This document shows positions 1 through 10,128 of a stretch of DNA of 64,000 bases, piece by piece; the first letter of the stretch is position 1; each line of letters begins with the position of its first letter. Source of the DNA: Aphis gossypii (lineage: Eukaryota; Arthropoda; Insecta; Hemiptera; Aphididae); NCBI RefSeq assembly GCF_020184175.1, contig NC_065532.1, positions 42,428,287-42,492,286 on the forward strand. Reading direction: 5' to 3'. The position numbers and the translations under genes are program-made. A model generated the notes under the pieces. The model was given only the letters and a program-made list of their open reading frames with translations, was not told the origin of the DNA and searched no databases.

Positions 1-444
1 TTTCAAATTTTACAGTTTTCTCGTCTATACGTACTTATATATTTACGTAATAATTTACAAAATAGTGTAATATTTTATATTTCTCAATAACACAATAGGT
101 ATATTATATATATTATATACCCAACATTTTACCTATGTATATGTATATATTATAGTGTTTAAGTAGATTTTAATATATAATATATTATCAATTATTATTG
201 TAATAAAGGTGTTTGGAAAAATGAACGGGTTCGCAAAATCCTGATGTTGGCTGATTAGAATGATAAACCCGTACCTAATAGGTATAGCTGGCTAGTAATA
301 CAAACAACGTTATACCTGTCATTTTGGAAATTTTCAATATTTTCGGCCACGGAGTCGGACGAAGTGTCGTTTGAATTCGGTTGCATTTTTAAGTCTGACC
401 CGCCCGTTTAATTTGTACATTCATTTTCATTTTTACAAATATTT
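1..444. other. AT-rich flank, no gene seen
   Basis: Low-complexity AT-rich sequence with TA-rich tracts up to about 200, then mixed sequence leading into the inverted duplication. An open frame begins before the duplicated start codon at 467, but its upstream part has no counterpart next to the other copy, so I do not treat it as coding. Confidence 0.5.
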
Positions 445-466
445 TCACACGACACTAATAAATAAA

Positions 467-838
467 ATGGCATCTGAAAAACCCGTCATCGCGGATAACG
501 CTGTCGCGTTCGCACAGTTATTCGATACCATTCTTGCGTATACATTACCTATAACAACAACAACAACAACGCTAAAGATTTACACACTTTGGACGAGATG
601 TTCCGCAAAATCGACTCGTACGCCGAGAACAATATGGTGGCGTCGCCGGACTGACGGCCGTAAAAGAGGACGTCTACAAAGTGCTATCGGTGGCGATGAC
701 GGTCGTCCGCGATCGCATTCCATGTGTCGCTCCAGCACCGGCGATCAGAACCGTTGCAGTGCTTGTCGATCGAGCTACCGCGAGACTATTGCGACGTTCC
801 AGAGCCGGCGCTGGAAACGACGGCAGCGGTGTTGAGCT
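467..838 (+). pseudogene. left copy of an unrecognised duplicated coding sequence
   Basis: ATG at 467 opens a frame of about 25 well-behaved codons (MASEKPVIADNAVAFAQLFD and on) ending at a CAACAA run. After the run the protein-like reading continues in other frames: one gives LDEMFRKIDSYAENN, the next gives LTAVKEDVYKVLSVAMTVV and ends at a stop about 838. This suggests one ancestral ORF broken by indels. Between the two copies the first 25 codons show one in-frame codon deletion, synonymous changes (GCT/GCC, GCG/GCA) and conservative changes (D/E, L/I), a pattern left by past coding constraint. I do not recognise the family. It could be a lineage-specific host gene or sequence derived from a mobile element or virus. 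No function is proposed. Confidence 0.5.
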
Positions 839-1148
839 ATAGATCAGTCGTACTCGTCGAGACGTTAAGACCGCGCGGAGGACGGTTCGCGGTCGGGTGG
901 AAGAGCGTCAAGCGTGCCGCTTTGCGCTTGTGCTCGAGACGGCGTTCGAGCAGAAACTACCATCGTTCCAGCCCCCACTGCCGAAGACCTCTGGCACGGC
1001 GACGCAGGGCAAAGGCACGGACGGTGCTCGAGCGCGTTCTCTTGGCCACCGGCGCGCGACGACGGAGGATTCGCGGTCTTCGCGAGCTCGGTCGAGGCTG
1101 GTTTCGTGTCGCGTGGAACGAAGACAAAGACGGCGACGAGTATGACTA

Positions 1149-1652
1149 TATATAGTGATGGTACCGACGCGCGCCGTCGTCGTACCGGTCGGGGCGGAAT
1201 CGTTTGCAAAGCGGCAAGCTCGACGCTCCCGCGAACCGCCCTCTGCGTGCGGGTCTTAACGTCTCGACGAGTACGACTGATCGAGCTTGCGGCATCGCTG
1301 TCGTCGTTTCCAGCGCCGGCTCTGGAACGTCGCAAGTCTCTCGGTCGACAGGCGCTGAAACGGTTCTGATCGCCGGTGCTGGAGCGACACATGGAACGCG
1401 ATCGCGGACGACCATCACCGCACCAATAACGCCACTTTGTAGACGACCTCTTTTAAGGCCATCGGTTCTGTGAGACGCCATCGTCGTTTTCGACGTACGA
1501 GTGGATTTTTGGTAACATCTCGTCCGCAGTTTGTTTGTTGTTGTTGTTGTTGTTGTTGTGTTGTTGTTGTTGTAGTTAACGTATGCAATAATGGTTTCGA
1601 ATAACTGTGCGAACGCGACGGCGTTATCGATGACGGGTTTTTTAGATGCCAT
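1149..1652 (-). pseudogene. right copy of the same unrecognised coding sequence
   Basis: Reading on the - strand, ATG at 1652 begins MASKKPVIDNAVAFAQLFET, 17 of 20 residues matching the left copy after allowing one deleted codon. A frame of 168 codons stays open, but past the trinucleotide run (about 1533-1575) it is arginine- and threonine-rich and no longer matches the frames that look ancestral in the left copy. I read it as a decayed coding copy whose length partly reflects high G+C, though a functional fast-evolving protein cannot be excluded. The two copies converge (3' ends face each other). Confidence 0.45.
1533..1576. repeat. TTG/TTGTTG trinucleotide run
   Basis: An imperfect (TTG)n tract, (CAA)n on the other strand, corresponding to the shorter CAACAACAA tract at about 555-573 in the left copy. 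Its length differs between the copies and it marks where the copies' reading frames diverge. Confidence 0.8.
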
Positions 1653-1984
1653 TATTTTATTTATCAGTGTCGTGTGAGAATTATTCGTTTTTCGTATATA
1701 TTTTTCATACGTGTTTTGTTGTTATATTATATAATATTATAGGTGTATTATGACGTATTATTATATATTTAATACTTGTTAAAATATATTGTTTTATACA
1801 AATAATTGTTCTTTTTATTTCGTATTTTTGAGTATGTATAAATTATAAATCAGTTGTTAAAAATGACTTTCAAGAGACTAAAAAAAAAGAGGCAGCTAAA
1901 ATAGGTTCAATTTTTTGTATAGTTAACTAACTAGTACGAAGTCACTGGGAAAACTGTTTGAAAAGCGACGTGAAAAAGATATAT

Positions 1985-3023
1985 AATATCATATTATATT
2001 ATTTATATACATATAGGAGAACGCTCCGATTCACTCATCAACGTCCAGACCAAACCGCTGGGTATAGAGACTTCAAATTTTGTACAGAAGTTCCTTAAGC
2101 AATGTATAGCGGCGCACTAAGAAAGGATTTTTTAAAATTCGCATTTTAAAGGGTTGCTTAATTGGGGATTTTGTGATTTACGATGGAATTTTACGTTTAT
2201 AATTTTTGTTTATAAAATTGTTACTATAACAACCTGATTTATGTATTGATACATTTACATTTAGTCATTCTTGCCGCAAGTGGAAGAACAACCAATGTAG
2301 TAAATAAGTAGGTGCTAATAATAATAAAAAAAAATATCCAGCACGATCGTGGCGCGATCTAAGTAAAAAAAATAAAAGCGGCTGCACGACAGTGTATATT
2401 ACCTATCTCTAAGCAGGAGTTTCCCATTAAAACCGGGTAAATTTCGGTGTTTTTTGTCAGATAAGATAATTAATTATCTACTGAATCAATTTATACCTAG
2501 TAAATTGCAAAACATGAGGAAAATCATGCATATGATCCTTTTGTAAAAATCATAAAAACCGTACAGTTAGAAATTAAGTTATTAAAGGAAACGTGAAACA
2601 TTTTTAATAAAAAATTATATTGAAATCTGGAATCACGGCGGCCGCTTCTCGCGTTGTCGTGCCGACCGGCCAAATATAAAAAAAATAAAAATAAAGAAAG
2701 ATGAAAAAGACGTGTATATAATAATTCTAGAAAAACAAAACTAAAACAATTATAGTCATTATAGATATTATAATATTATTTAGATAAAATTAAAGATAAA
2801 AATATAGATACATTATAATAATATTCACGGCCTATAAATGTATGTTTCCAATGAAGCTAATAGTGCTATAACAATTAAAACACCCGCACAAACATAAAAT
2901 TAAATTGTGAATTCGACGTTATATTAGCACTATCAATACAATTAAATTAAAAACTAACACACAACATACGAAAATGCAAAAAAAGAAAGTAACACACGGG
3001 GAACGCCGTGTCGGGTCAGCTAG
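1985..3023 (+). mobile_element. non-autonomous Helitron-like element (copy 1)
   Basis: The 3' end has the expected Helitron signature: a short GC-rich hairpin (ACACGG, loop GGAACG, CCGTGT; about 2995-3012), then CGGGTCAG and terminal CTAG at 3020-3023, followed by T. An internal block at about 2120-2265 (CTAAGAAAGGATTTTT, a 'ttaaagggttgct' motif, 'gatttacgatggaa', 'ataacaacctgattta') recurs in copy 2 just downstream, so the two belong to one family. The 5' end is not resolved; homology to copy 2 becomes visible from about 2010. No long ORF is present, so it would depend on an autonomous partner. Confidence 0.7.
2995..3023 (+). other. Helitron 3' terminal hairpin and CTAG
   Basis: A six-base-pair perfect stem (ACACGG/CCGTGT) lies eight bases upstream of CTAG. 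Helitrons carry a hairpin about ten bases before a CTRR terminus, have no terminal inverted repeats, and insert between A and T. The T after CTAG fits this. Confidence 0.75.
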
Positions 3024-3024
3024 T

Positions 3025-3725
3025 TCTGTATAGGTATATAAAACAGTAAGCTGATTGACTGCTATCAACGCACAGCTCAAATCATTGGACGGATTGGACT
3101 GAAATTTGGCAAACAGATAGCTATTATGGCGTAGGCATCCGCTAAGAAAGGATTTTTCGAAATTTTGAATTTAAAGGGTTGCTCAAACGGGAATTTTGAG
3201 ATTTACGATGGAAATTTTGTTTATAATTTTTGTTTATAAATGGTTGCTATAACAACCTGATTTATATGTTAACACATTTATCACTTTATTATTACAGCTA
3301 ATTATTATGTATAAAAACATGATAACACGAAGCCGCAAAATACCCTACGCATAGGTTCGGCTTTGCGTTGATTATTGGTAAAGTACACTTTCCTTTTTAT
3401 TTAGAGATTAATGCGTCTTCATTTACGCACCCCAGTTTATGTACGGTTATTTCTAATTCTTATCTAAAATTGTTTAAATTCTTACAAATTAATAAAAACT
3501 AATTAATATGATTGTCGAATGTGAGCTGGTGGCAGCCGGACAATTATTTTTGGTATTTATTGAGGTGTACCTCAATGATGAACTGTATGAAAAATTTGGA
3601 TTAGAAAGGAACCAAGATTGCAAGTTAAAGCTCTGCACAAAAATATAATAGACGCTATAGTTATCACTGGGAGCGCTAGAGGAGATATAGTAATAATATG
3701 AAGACGTGATGGTATACCTAGAAAG
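3025..3725 (+). mobile_element. Helitron-like element (copy 2), truncated
   Basis: The first bases after the copy 1 terminus (CTAG, T) are TC, as expected for a Helitron 5' end, so the second copy lies head-to-tail against the first. It carries the same block as copy 1 (about 3140-3285) and then runs into a decayed helicase fragment. No CTRR end with hairpin was found for it; the element fades at about 3.73 kb into AT-rich sequence. Confidence 0.6.
3608..3710 (+). pseudogene. fragment of Helitron helicase (Pif1-like domain)
   Basis: One frame reads QVKALHKNIIDAIVITGSAR and then GDIVII, a stop and RRDGIP. This resembles the Pif1-type helicase segment of Helitron Rep/Hel proteins, where a 'GTRL.V..L..N.IEA.I.TG...G..V.IPRI' pattern is usual. 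The fragment is frame-broken on its 5' side (a weak related frame with ELVAAGQLFL lies at about 3520-3560) and has an in-frame stop. It is far too short for function and is read as debris of an autonomous Helitron. The match is from memory of the family pattern, not from a search. Confidence 0.6.
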
Positions 3726-5611
3726 TTAATTAAACAATTTATTATACTGACTATTATTTAATAAGTGTATTATTTTAAGTAATATAATAATAATATAATA
3801 ATATAGCTAGTAATATATAATAATAATATTATATCCGTACCCAGCTCGGTATACTTTCAATACTTAGGTACCTACCTATATGTAATATGTATAGGTATTG
3901 GTTTTACTGCGACAATATTTAACCGATATGGCGATATAATTAATTGTTGTCAAACATAACGCCAGTACGATATTTGACTTTCGGCAACGCGTTTGGAAAA
4001 TAATTATAAAATCATCCTTCGGACATAATGTATACGGTTGTATACGAACTTATTTATACATCGTTCGTATTATTTGTTTTGGGACTATAGTCGACTAGGT
4101 AAGCATACCGATATGGCTGTATGCCAATATATACACTATGAGTCCTATTTTGTAATTTTACAATCTGCTGTACGCGTACCTACTTACATAGTACGTTAGT
4201 TGTACGACCAACCTATCCATACGATGTTCACCGTCGGTTCAAAAAAACTCTAAAAAAGTTTACAGTCGAGCGATGATAATATTATATTATATTAGGTACA
4301 CGATTTACAGCGGAGAGTGGAGAATATTTCCTAAATTTCTTTGTAGGTACGTTATACAAACTTGATAATGTTAATGTAAATAAACCTATATACAGGGATA
4401 GGTTAAAAATCCACTTAAAAATTTTCCCGCTCTGAACTAATCATAAAACCCACGTAACCTCCTACGTTCTATATACATAATTAATAATTAGCAATGATAT
4501 TAACTATTGAAAACAAGTGTACGCTATCTGCTTTAAATAAAATATTCAAATTGGTATTAAATTAGTTTTTCGAAACACATTTTACATAAAATCATAGAAT
4601 TAATATTCAAAGAAAAACATTGAGAATCTGCAGGCTATTCAAAAATGCCATTATGAAATAAATTCGATTTTAAACACTCGCTGCAGTTATATACCTATTA
4701 CGAATAGAAAAAAATTTACAAGTACTATTTTAGGAAAGTCTAATGATCAGTATGACTTTTAACTTATAGTTACCGGTTTTGAATATCTAACTACAGGTTT
4801 ATTTGAATGCGTACCGACTGAACAATAATGACATATTACCTATATTCATTATTTACCGTAGTGTTTTTGTACGTATTATTATAATACAGCAAGCCACTTT
4901 ATTTAGAAATCGCAGTCGACTAATATTGTTTAAGACAACAATATGTGTCAATATTCGTTGTTTTCAAACAGCTGCAGAAGATAGAGAAAAACCGAAAAAC
5001 TTTATCCGGACCACCGCGATTACAATAACTATACCTAGCTGCTATAAAGACATCGTTATGGATCAACAGTGGATAATATTATACAACGTGACTATTAGGT
5101 ATTATGAAATATATATACCTAATAATATGATATGGGTACATATAATTAATTTAACGTGCAGTAATACACGCAGGTATCGTATAGGATTAGAAAGAAATAT
5201 TTCTAGTGAGTTGAAATATAAGCGAACGATGTGTTTGGATATTCGCTGTACATCGTTTTGTTGACTTTGTGTATATCGATGACGTAAAAATACAGATTGT
5301 AATACGTACCCGTGCACTCGACACCGAAACAACTGAACAGTGTTATACATGGTACACATATTGTTTAAACGGATATATTATATAGCATCATATAGGTATA
5401 TATTGTTCACCATCAGCAAGGCTTTTTTGTTGTGCAAACACGCCGCCGTATTACGACACTGGCGTGCGTGATGTATGTAATATTTGATCTTCTACAGTAT
5501 CGTCATTGCTATATTGTAAAAAAAAAAACAAAAAATTAATATATATATATCATAAATTCATAACATTATGGAATAACGACCGATGTTATATCGTATACAC
5601 AATCACATGTC

Positions 5612-5740
5612 CCCAGGGCCGCATTTAAGATTTTGCGCCCCGCGGTACAAATTAAATGGTTCACCGCCCCTCCTTCTAGGGCGTATTTTAGGGAGATTTG
5701 TTTGGGTATTTGCCCCCCCCCCCTCCCACGTAAAAATATA
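5612..5740. repeat. transposon-like GC-rich patch
   Basis: An isolated GC-rich block opening with CAGGGCCGCATTTA and containing 'gcgccccgcgg', 'ccgcccctcc' and a C10-type run, in otherwise AT-rich DNA. CAGGGCCG-type starts are common for hAT-like MITEs, but I found no matching inverted terminus or target duplication, so this is probably one end of a decayed element. Confidence 0.35.
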
Positions 5741-7042
5741 AAATATACACTTAAATATTAAATTACTTTCAAATTTTTACAAAAAACCAATAATTTAATG
5801 AAACAAAAAAAATTATGATAATAATAAAATATCTTGAGTACTCCAATGTAATATATATACCATATAACGTATAATAGCAAACTCATTTACACTTTATAGA
5901 AATTAAATAAATCATAACTCATATTATAATAAATTATTTTTCTTAAGAAATTAATATATTAGTATTAATAAATAATAAATAATATTATAATAGTGTTATC
6001 ATTCAACATCGTGTTTGTTTTATAAATAGAATCACTTATTACTACTACAATACTAATACAAAACTTGATCTTGATAAATACACACATTGGTAATTGGTAT
6101 AAAAGAATATGAAGACTATAGTTTACTTTATCTTCTTGTTGAAATATTAGAGTTCAGTAAACTTGTAACTGCATTCTTTCATGCAAAAATTGAAGACCTT
6201 ATTCTAAAAAAAAAAAAAAAATTTAATTTGCACAAGGATCTTAAACTAATAACAAGCCACGTTGGTAAAAGGTATAGGTACTCATTAAGTATATGCAAAA
6301 TACTGCATACACAATTTTTAGATAAATTCTTAAACGTAAGTATTAATATTGACATGTGAAGAAATTCAATGGTTTAATTAACCAGTATAAATGTTCAAAA
6401 ATAAAAAGTCGAAAAAAGTAGTTCATGTTTGTGTACACTGTTTGTTAAAAATGATAAATTGTTATTATTAGGTATGTATTAAGTATTATTTGTTTTAAGC
6501 ACTTATGTTATAATTTCACATTTTAATTTGTGTTGTAAAATTATTCTGAAAAAAATAAAACATATAAGTAATATAATAATATGTTTTGAATTAAAAATAT
6601 TATATTAGATATATGGTATATCCAATAAAAACTATAATCATATTAATATATTATAGAATATTTTGGTGTTCCAAATTAATTTGTTTTCAAGAAAATTTCA
6701 AGGAGTAAAATAGGCAACTACTTAAACAATCTCGGAGGGCAATATTATAAGAAATAATTCACCAGATTGAATCTGCGCCAGAAAAAAACCTAACGTTCCA
6801 AGTTACACATTTTTACAACATTTCTTGTGGCCGTTTTCACAAGTACTTATCGATTTGTATCTTTAGTACGTATATGTTGTGTATAAAACTATCAGATCTC
6901 ATAAACAAAAAAGCCAACAAAAAACTATATCTATCATCTTAGATATAAAATAAAACAATTTTGTATATAAAAATTATTTTTCTATTATTATTATTTAATA
7001 AAAGGCTTTAGCCTTCAAATCCGATGTTTCCAAGTAATTGGA

Positions 7043-7070
7043 GGGTATATGCGGTGTACGGCGTATACCC
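7043..7070. repeat. perfect-looking palindrome (stem-loop)
   Basis: GGGTATATGC and GCGTATACCC flank an eight-base centre (GGTGTACG); the 10-bp arms pair except for one position. It is GC-richer than its surroundings and followed by GCG and an A-run. It may be a terminator-like hairpin of a lost transposon or a chance palindrome. Confidence 0.5.
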
Positions 7071-8039
7071 GCGTAAAAAAAACTTCAACAAAATTAATCA
7101 AAGACTTGAAAAAATAAATATTAGTTGCTTTCAAAAAAATATTTTTATTTTTATTTTCGGCCATTTAGTTTAGTTGTTTGATGGAAAAATTATCATTTGT
7201 TTAATGATAATCAACCATCATATTATTAACATCTACAGTCTCAGTCACTGACCTAACACTTTCTCAATAAATATTCTATTTTTCTGTTGATTTTCATAAA
7301 TGTAATAAATGCAATTTTCTGTAACTCTATCTTTCGATTTGTTTATTATAATATTTCAATATACCTCTTTTTCTTCTGATTATTTAATATCAACTACACC
7401 AAGTCAGACAAGATACTGCAGCTGATGACCATAAGTTGTTCGAAAGGTAAAAGAAAAAAAAGACATTTTTATACAAAACAAAATTTCAACAGTCGATTTT
7501 TTTATGTCGTAATTCAATAACGAACGATTGTGGACTTGAACGTTTCCATAAAAATATAAAATATTTATATTATTATTTTCTAGAAAAATACGAAATTCTT
7601 AATTAGTTCATAGACTAGGACAGGGGCTATGGTTAGTTGCTCAGTTTATCAAATTCATTGATTTCTCACTAATTAATATTATTGAATTCGAATTTTTCGC
7701 ACACATTTTTAATAATGGCCCGCCTACTCGACAACGAGCCGATGTTATCGACAAAGTACTTAATATGTATCATAGTAAACACCGTAAACACTTATAATTA
7801 TTATAAGTCTACGGTACATACCCATACTGACTATTTTAATAGCGATTAGTGAATACCGACAGAGTTCTCGGGTTAATAATTAGAAAAATCGATCCGCTAG
7901 ATACTGCAGTGACTGGAACGTAATATGCGTAACAAACAATTAATTATTATCGTTATAAGCGAAGAGTCTCTCGTCGAGTTTGCCACGTACTATCTGTACA
8001 CGCTTCGTTACATATTTATTTCATATGAATAAAAGCGCG

Positions 8040-8217
8040 GGATTCTAAAATTCAAATGTAACATTTCCAGGGAGCATGCAGTGACGCGCATGCGCAGACA
8101 GCACATCGTTCAAATGGCCTTTGCCGCCAACAGGCTGTCGGAGGCAGTCGTCGGAGGATGCTTGGCTCGTGTTCGGTCTCATTGCAGTTTGACCAAAGTA
8201 AAAATCGGTGTTTGGAG
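8040..8217 (+). promoter_or_regulatory. CpG-rich promoter and likely 5' UTR exon of the PIAS-like gene
   Basis: G+C and CpG rise sharply at about 8040 and stay high to about 8620, two kilobases upstream of the first PIAS-like coding exon. A good donor (GGAG at 8214-8217, then GTAATA) could splice to the acceptor TTTACAG ending at 10115. An alternative donor is AAA followed by GTAAAA at about 8198. No coding sequence for a SAP domain is seen here; an ATG at about 8249 opens only about 33 codons. The transcription start is not defined by sequence alone. Confidence 0.45.
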
Positions 8218-10115
8218 GTAATAAACAAAGTTAGCGTCGTTTTTACAAATGTCTATGATGGCGTCGGACGAACGTGACGATGTCATTTTTCGCGTACACG
8301 ACAATCGGCATACAACGCGTCGTATCGACATTGCGTCTCTTTTTTAGCCGAGTCTAAAGTGTGTGCATTAAACTGTTGTCGTTTGATTTTTGGCCGATCG
8401 CTGTCGATTATCGTTCATCGTCTGCACGGCGACTAGGACGGTCGGCGAACGCAAAACGACAGGACCGCAGCATCACGCCAAAACCATTATTCGCCAGTTG
8501 CCATTGTGTGAAACAACGCGGACACACATGGTAATCGGCGCGTCATAATAGGATCAGCTGTAAGATTCGACGACGACAATCGCCACCGTCGTGCACATCT
8601 TTCCAATTATTGATTTTGACGTACAACCCGATTTAAAGGAAAAAAATATACCGATTCGGGTAATTATTTAGCATTTTCTATAAGTATTTTAATGTACGAC
8701 TTTTTGGAGTCATGGCAGTAAGGCGCATAAACTCTGTTCCGTGGCCAATGCTCATTTTCGTGGTTATAATTTTTTTTCGCGTATTTTACAATAATCTTTG
8801 TATTCATTATAATCATATTTTTATATTCATTCAAATAATCATAATTACATCTGTACGAATAGCTACTGTTGATCGTAAATAACACATTAACATGTACATC
8901 AATAAGCTATTGACGGATGACAAAAAAATAAAAATAAATAGTAAAAATAAGTTTGAAGAAAAAGGGGTCAGGGATAGATTTTTCTAGATCAAAACTTACA
9001 ATTAATGTTTTATTAAAAAATTAATATTCAATACTATTATTGAGCAAGGTAACAAACTGTGACAAAAACATGAACTATTAGTCGAAGATTTATCTAGTTT
9101 TAAATATGTACCAATTGTATCATATTGTGACATTAAAAGAAAATTTCCAAGTAAAAAAAAGTGTATTCTGAGATAATTGCATAAGTTTTCAATTCGTAAA
9201 CTTGAAATCGAATTTTATTACCTCATGCTAGGTAGTACCTACTCGTTACATAATAATAATAATCTAATATAAATAGTACACCAAATATTTTTAAACACAA
9301 TTTCTCAAAAATAATATTATTTTGAAATTTTTAATAAACATTTTTGGATAATATATATACCTACTTAGATTTTGTAAATTTTTACTCAAAATCGTTAATT
9401 TTTAGTTTTTAATTTATAAAAAACAAAATAATTTTGCATATTTATGATATAAATGGATGCATAAATTCAGACCCAATTATCATAGTTTAATAATAATAAA
9501 TATAGTTCTTAAGATTTTCTCTAGCAAACTATGCATAATATAATATTGTTACCATAACAATTGTATTGAAATATTTTTTATTTTTATTTAACTATGGTTT
9601 TACTTATTCGAGTACCTACTGTTTGACCAATAGTTGTTAGAACTCAACTTTTAATCAATTGTTTGCAATTTGTAATCTTGACTTTAAATTGTAAATTCCA
9701 AAAAGCTTATGGCGATCGTAAATGCACCATTATCGAAAAATCGAGAATTTAAGAAATTTTTAATTGGTATATTCCATTCAGTTCGTCAAAATAATCGTCA
9801 CATGAAGTATAAACAAAATAAATTTAAACGAGAAAAATGAGTTCACAAAAAATACTTATCATCTAACTGCCCCTTAAACAATTTGTGTCAAAACTTAATG
9901 TATATAACAGAGACAAGAACCCGTATACGCCAATTAGTAATATAATTATGGTATTTTAGTAAACTTGAAGAAAAGAACAACTCATTAACTAACACATAAG
10001 TTTGTTTTTTTAGCTATCTAGACATCTAGTATCCGAAAAAATCAAATTGATTCGTACTGGGACAAGCTTTCAAATATTTGTAATAATATTAATATTAATA
10101 TTTTTATATTTACAG
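8218..10115 (+). other. probable first intron of the PIAS-like gene
   Basis: The first 400 bp are CpG-rich, the remainder AT-rich with no recognisable gene. It ends in a polypyrimidine-poor but acceptable acceptor (tttatatttacag) directly before the exon that carries the start codon. Confidence 0.45.
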
Positions 10116-10128
10116 GTTTTTGTCTATA

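Larger units (their letters stand above)
445..1672. repeat. 1.2-kb imperfect inverted duplication
   Basis: The + strand of about 445-928 matches the reverse complement of about 1203-1672. Shared blocks include the leader CACACGACACTRATAAATAA, the start codon context, a CAA-type trinucleotide run, the segment starting ATGTGTCGCTCCAGCACCGG, and a segment containing CGTACTCGTCGAGACGTTAA. The arms differ by scattered substitutions and small indels, so the duplication is not recent. The unmatched centre (about 929-1202) is GC-rich and holds a CTATATATAG palindrome near 1145. The region is much richer in G+C and CpG than its surroundings, with abrupt edges. A transcript across it would fold into a long imperfect hairpin. 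Confidence 0.85.
3730..8035. other. intergenic AT-rich stretch, no supported gene
   Basis: Mostly AT-rich sequence with homopolymers and TA tracts. Open frames near 4803-5264 and 6087-6359 have no recognisable domain and an amino-acid mix (Ile, Tyr, Asn, Lys) typical of random AT-rich DNA. A repeat-like GC-rich patch at about 5617-5740 and a palindrome at 7043-7070 are listed separately. Confidence 0.6.

Noticed and set aside
865..1392. 175-codon - strand frame and several + strand frames across the GC-rich duplication
   Set aside because: Long frames on many phases are expected at this G+C; they do not preserve the frame conserved between the two duplicated start regions.
4803..5264. 153-codon + strand open frame
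   Set aside because: Composition is Ile/Arg/Tyr/Asn as in random AT-rich DNA, with no domain, and it overlaps an equally meaningless frame on the other strand.
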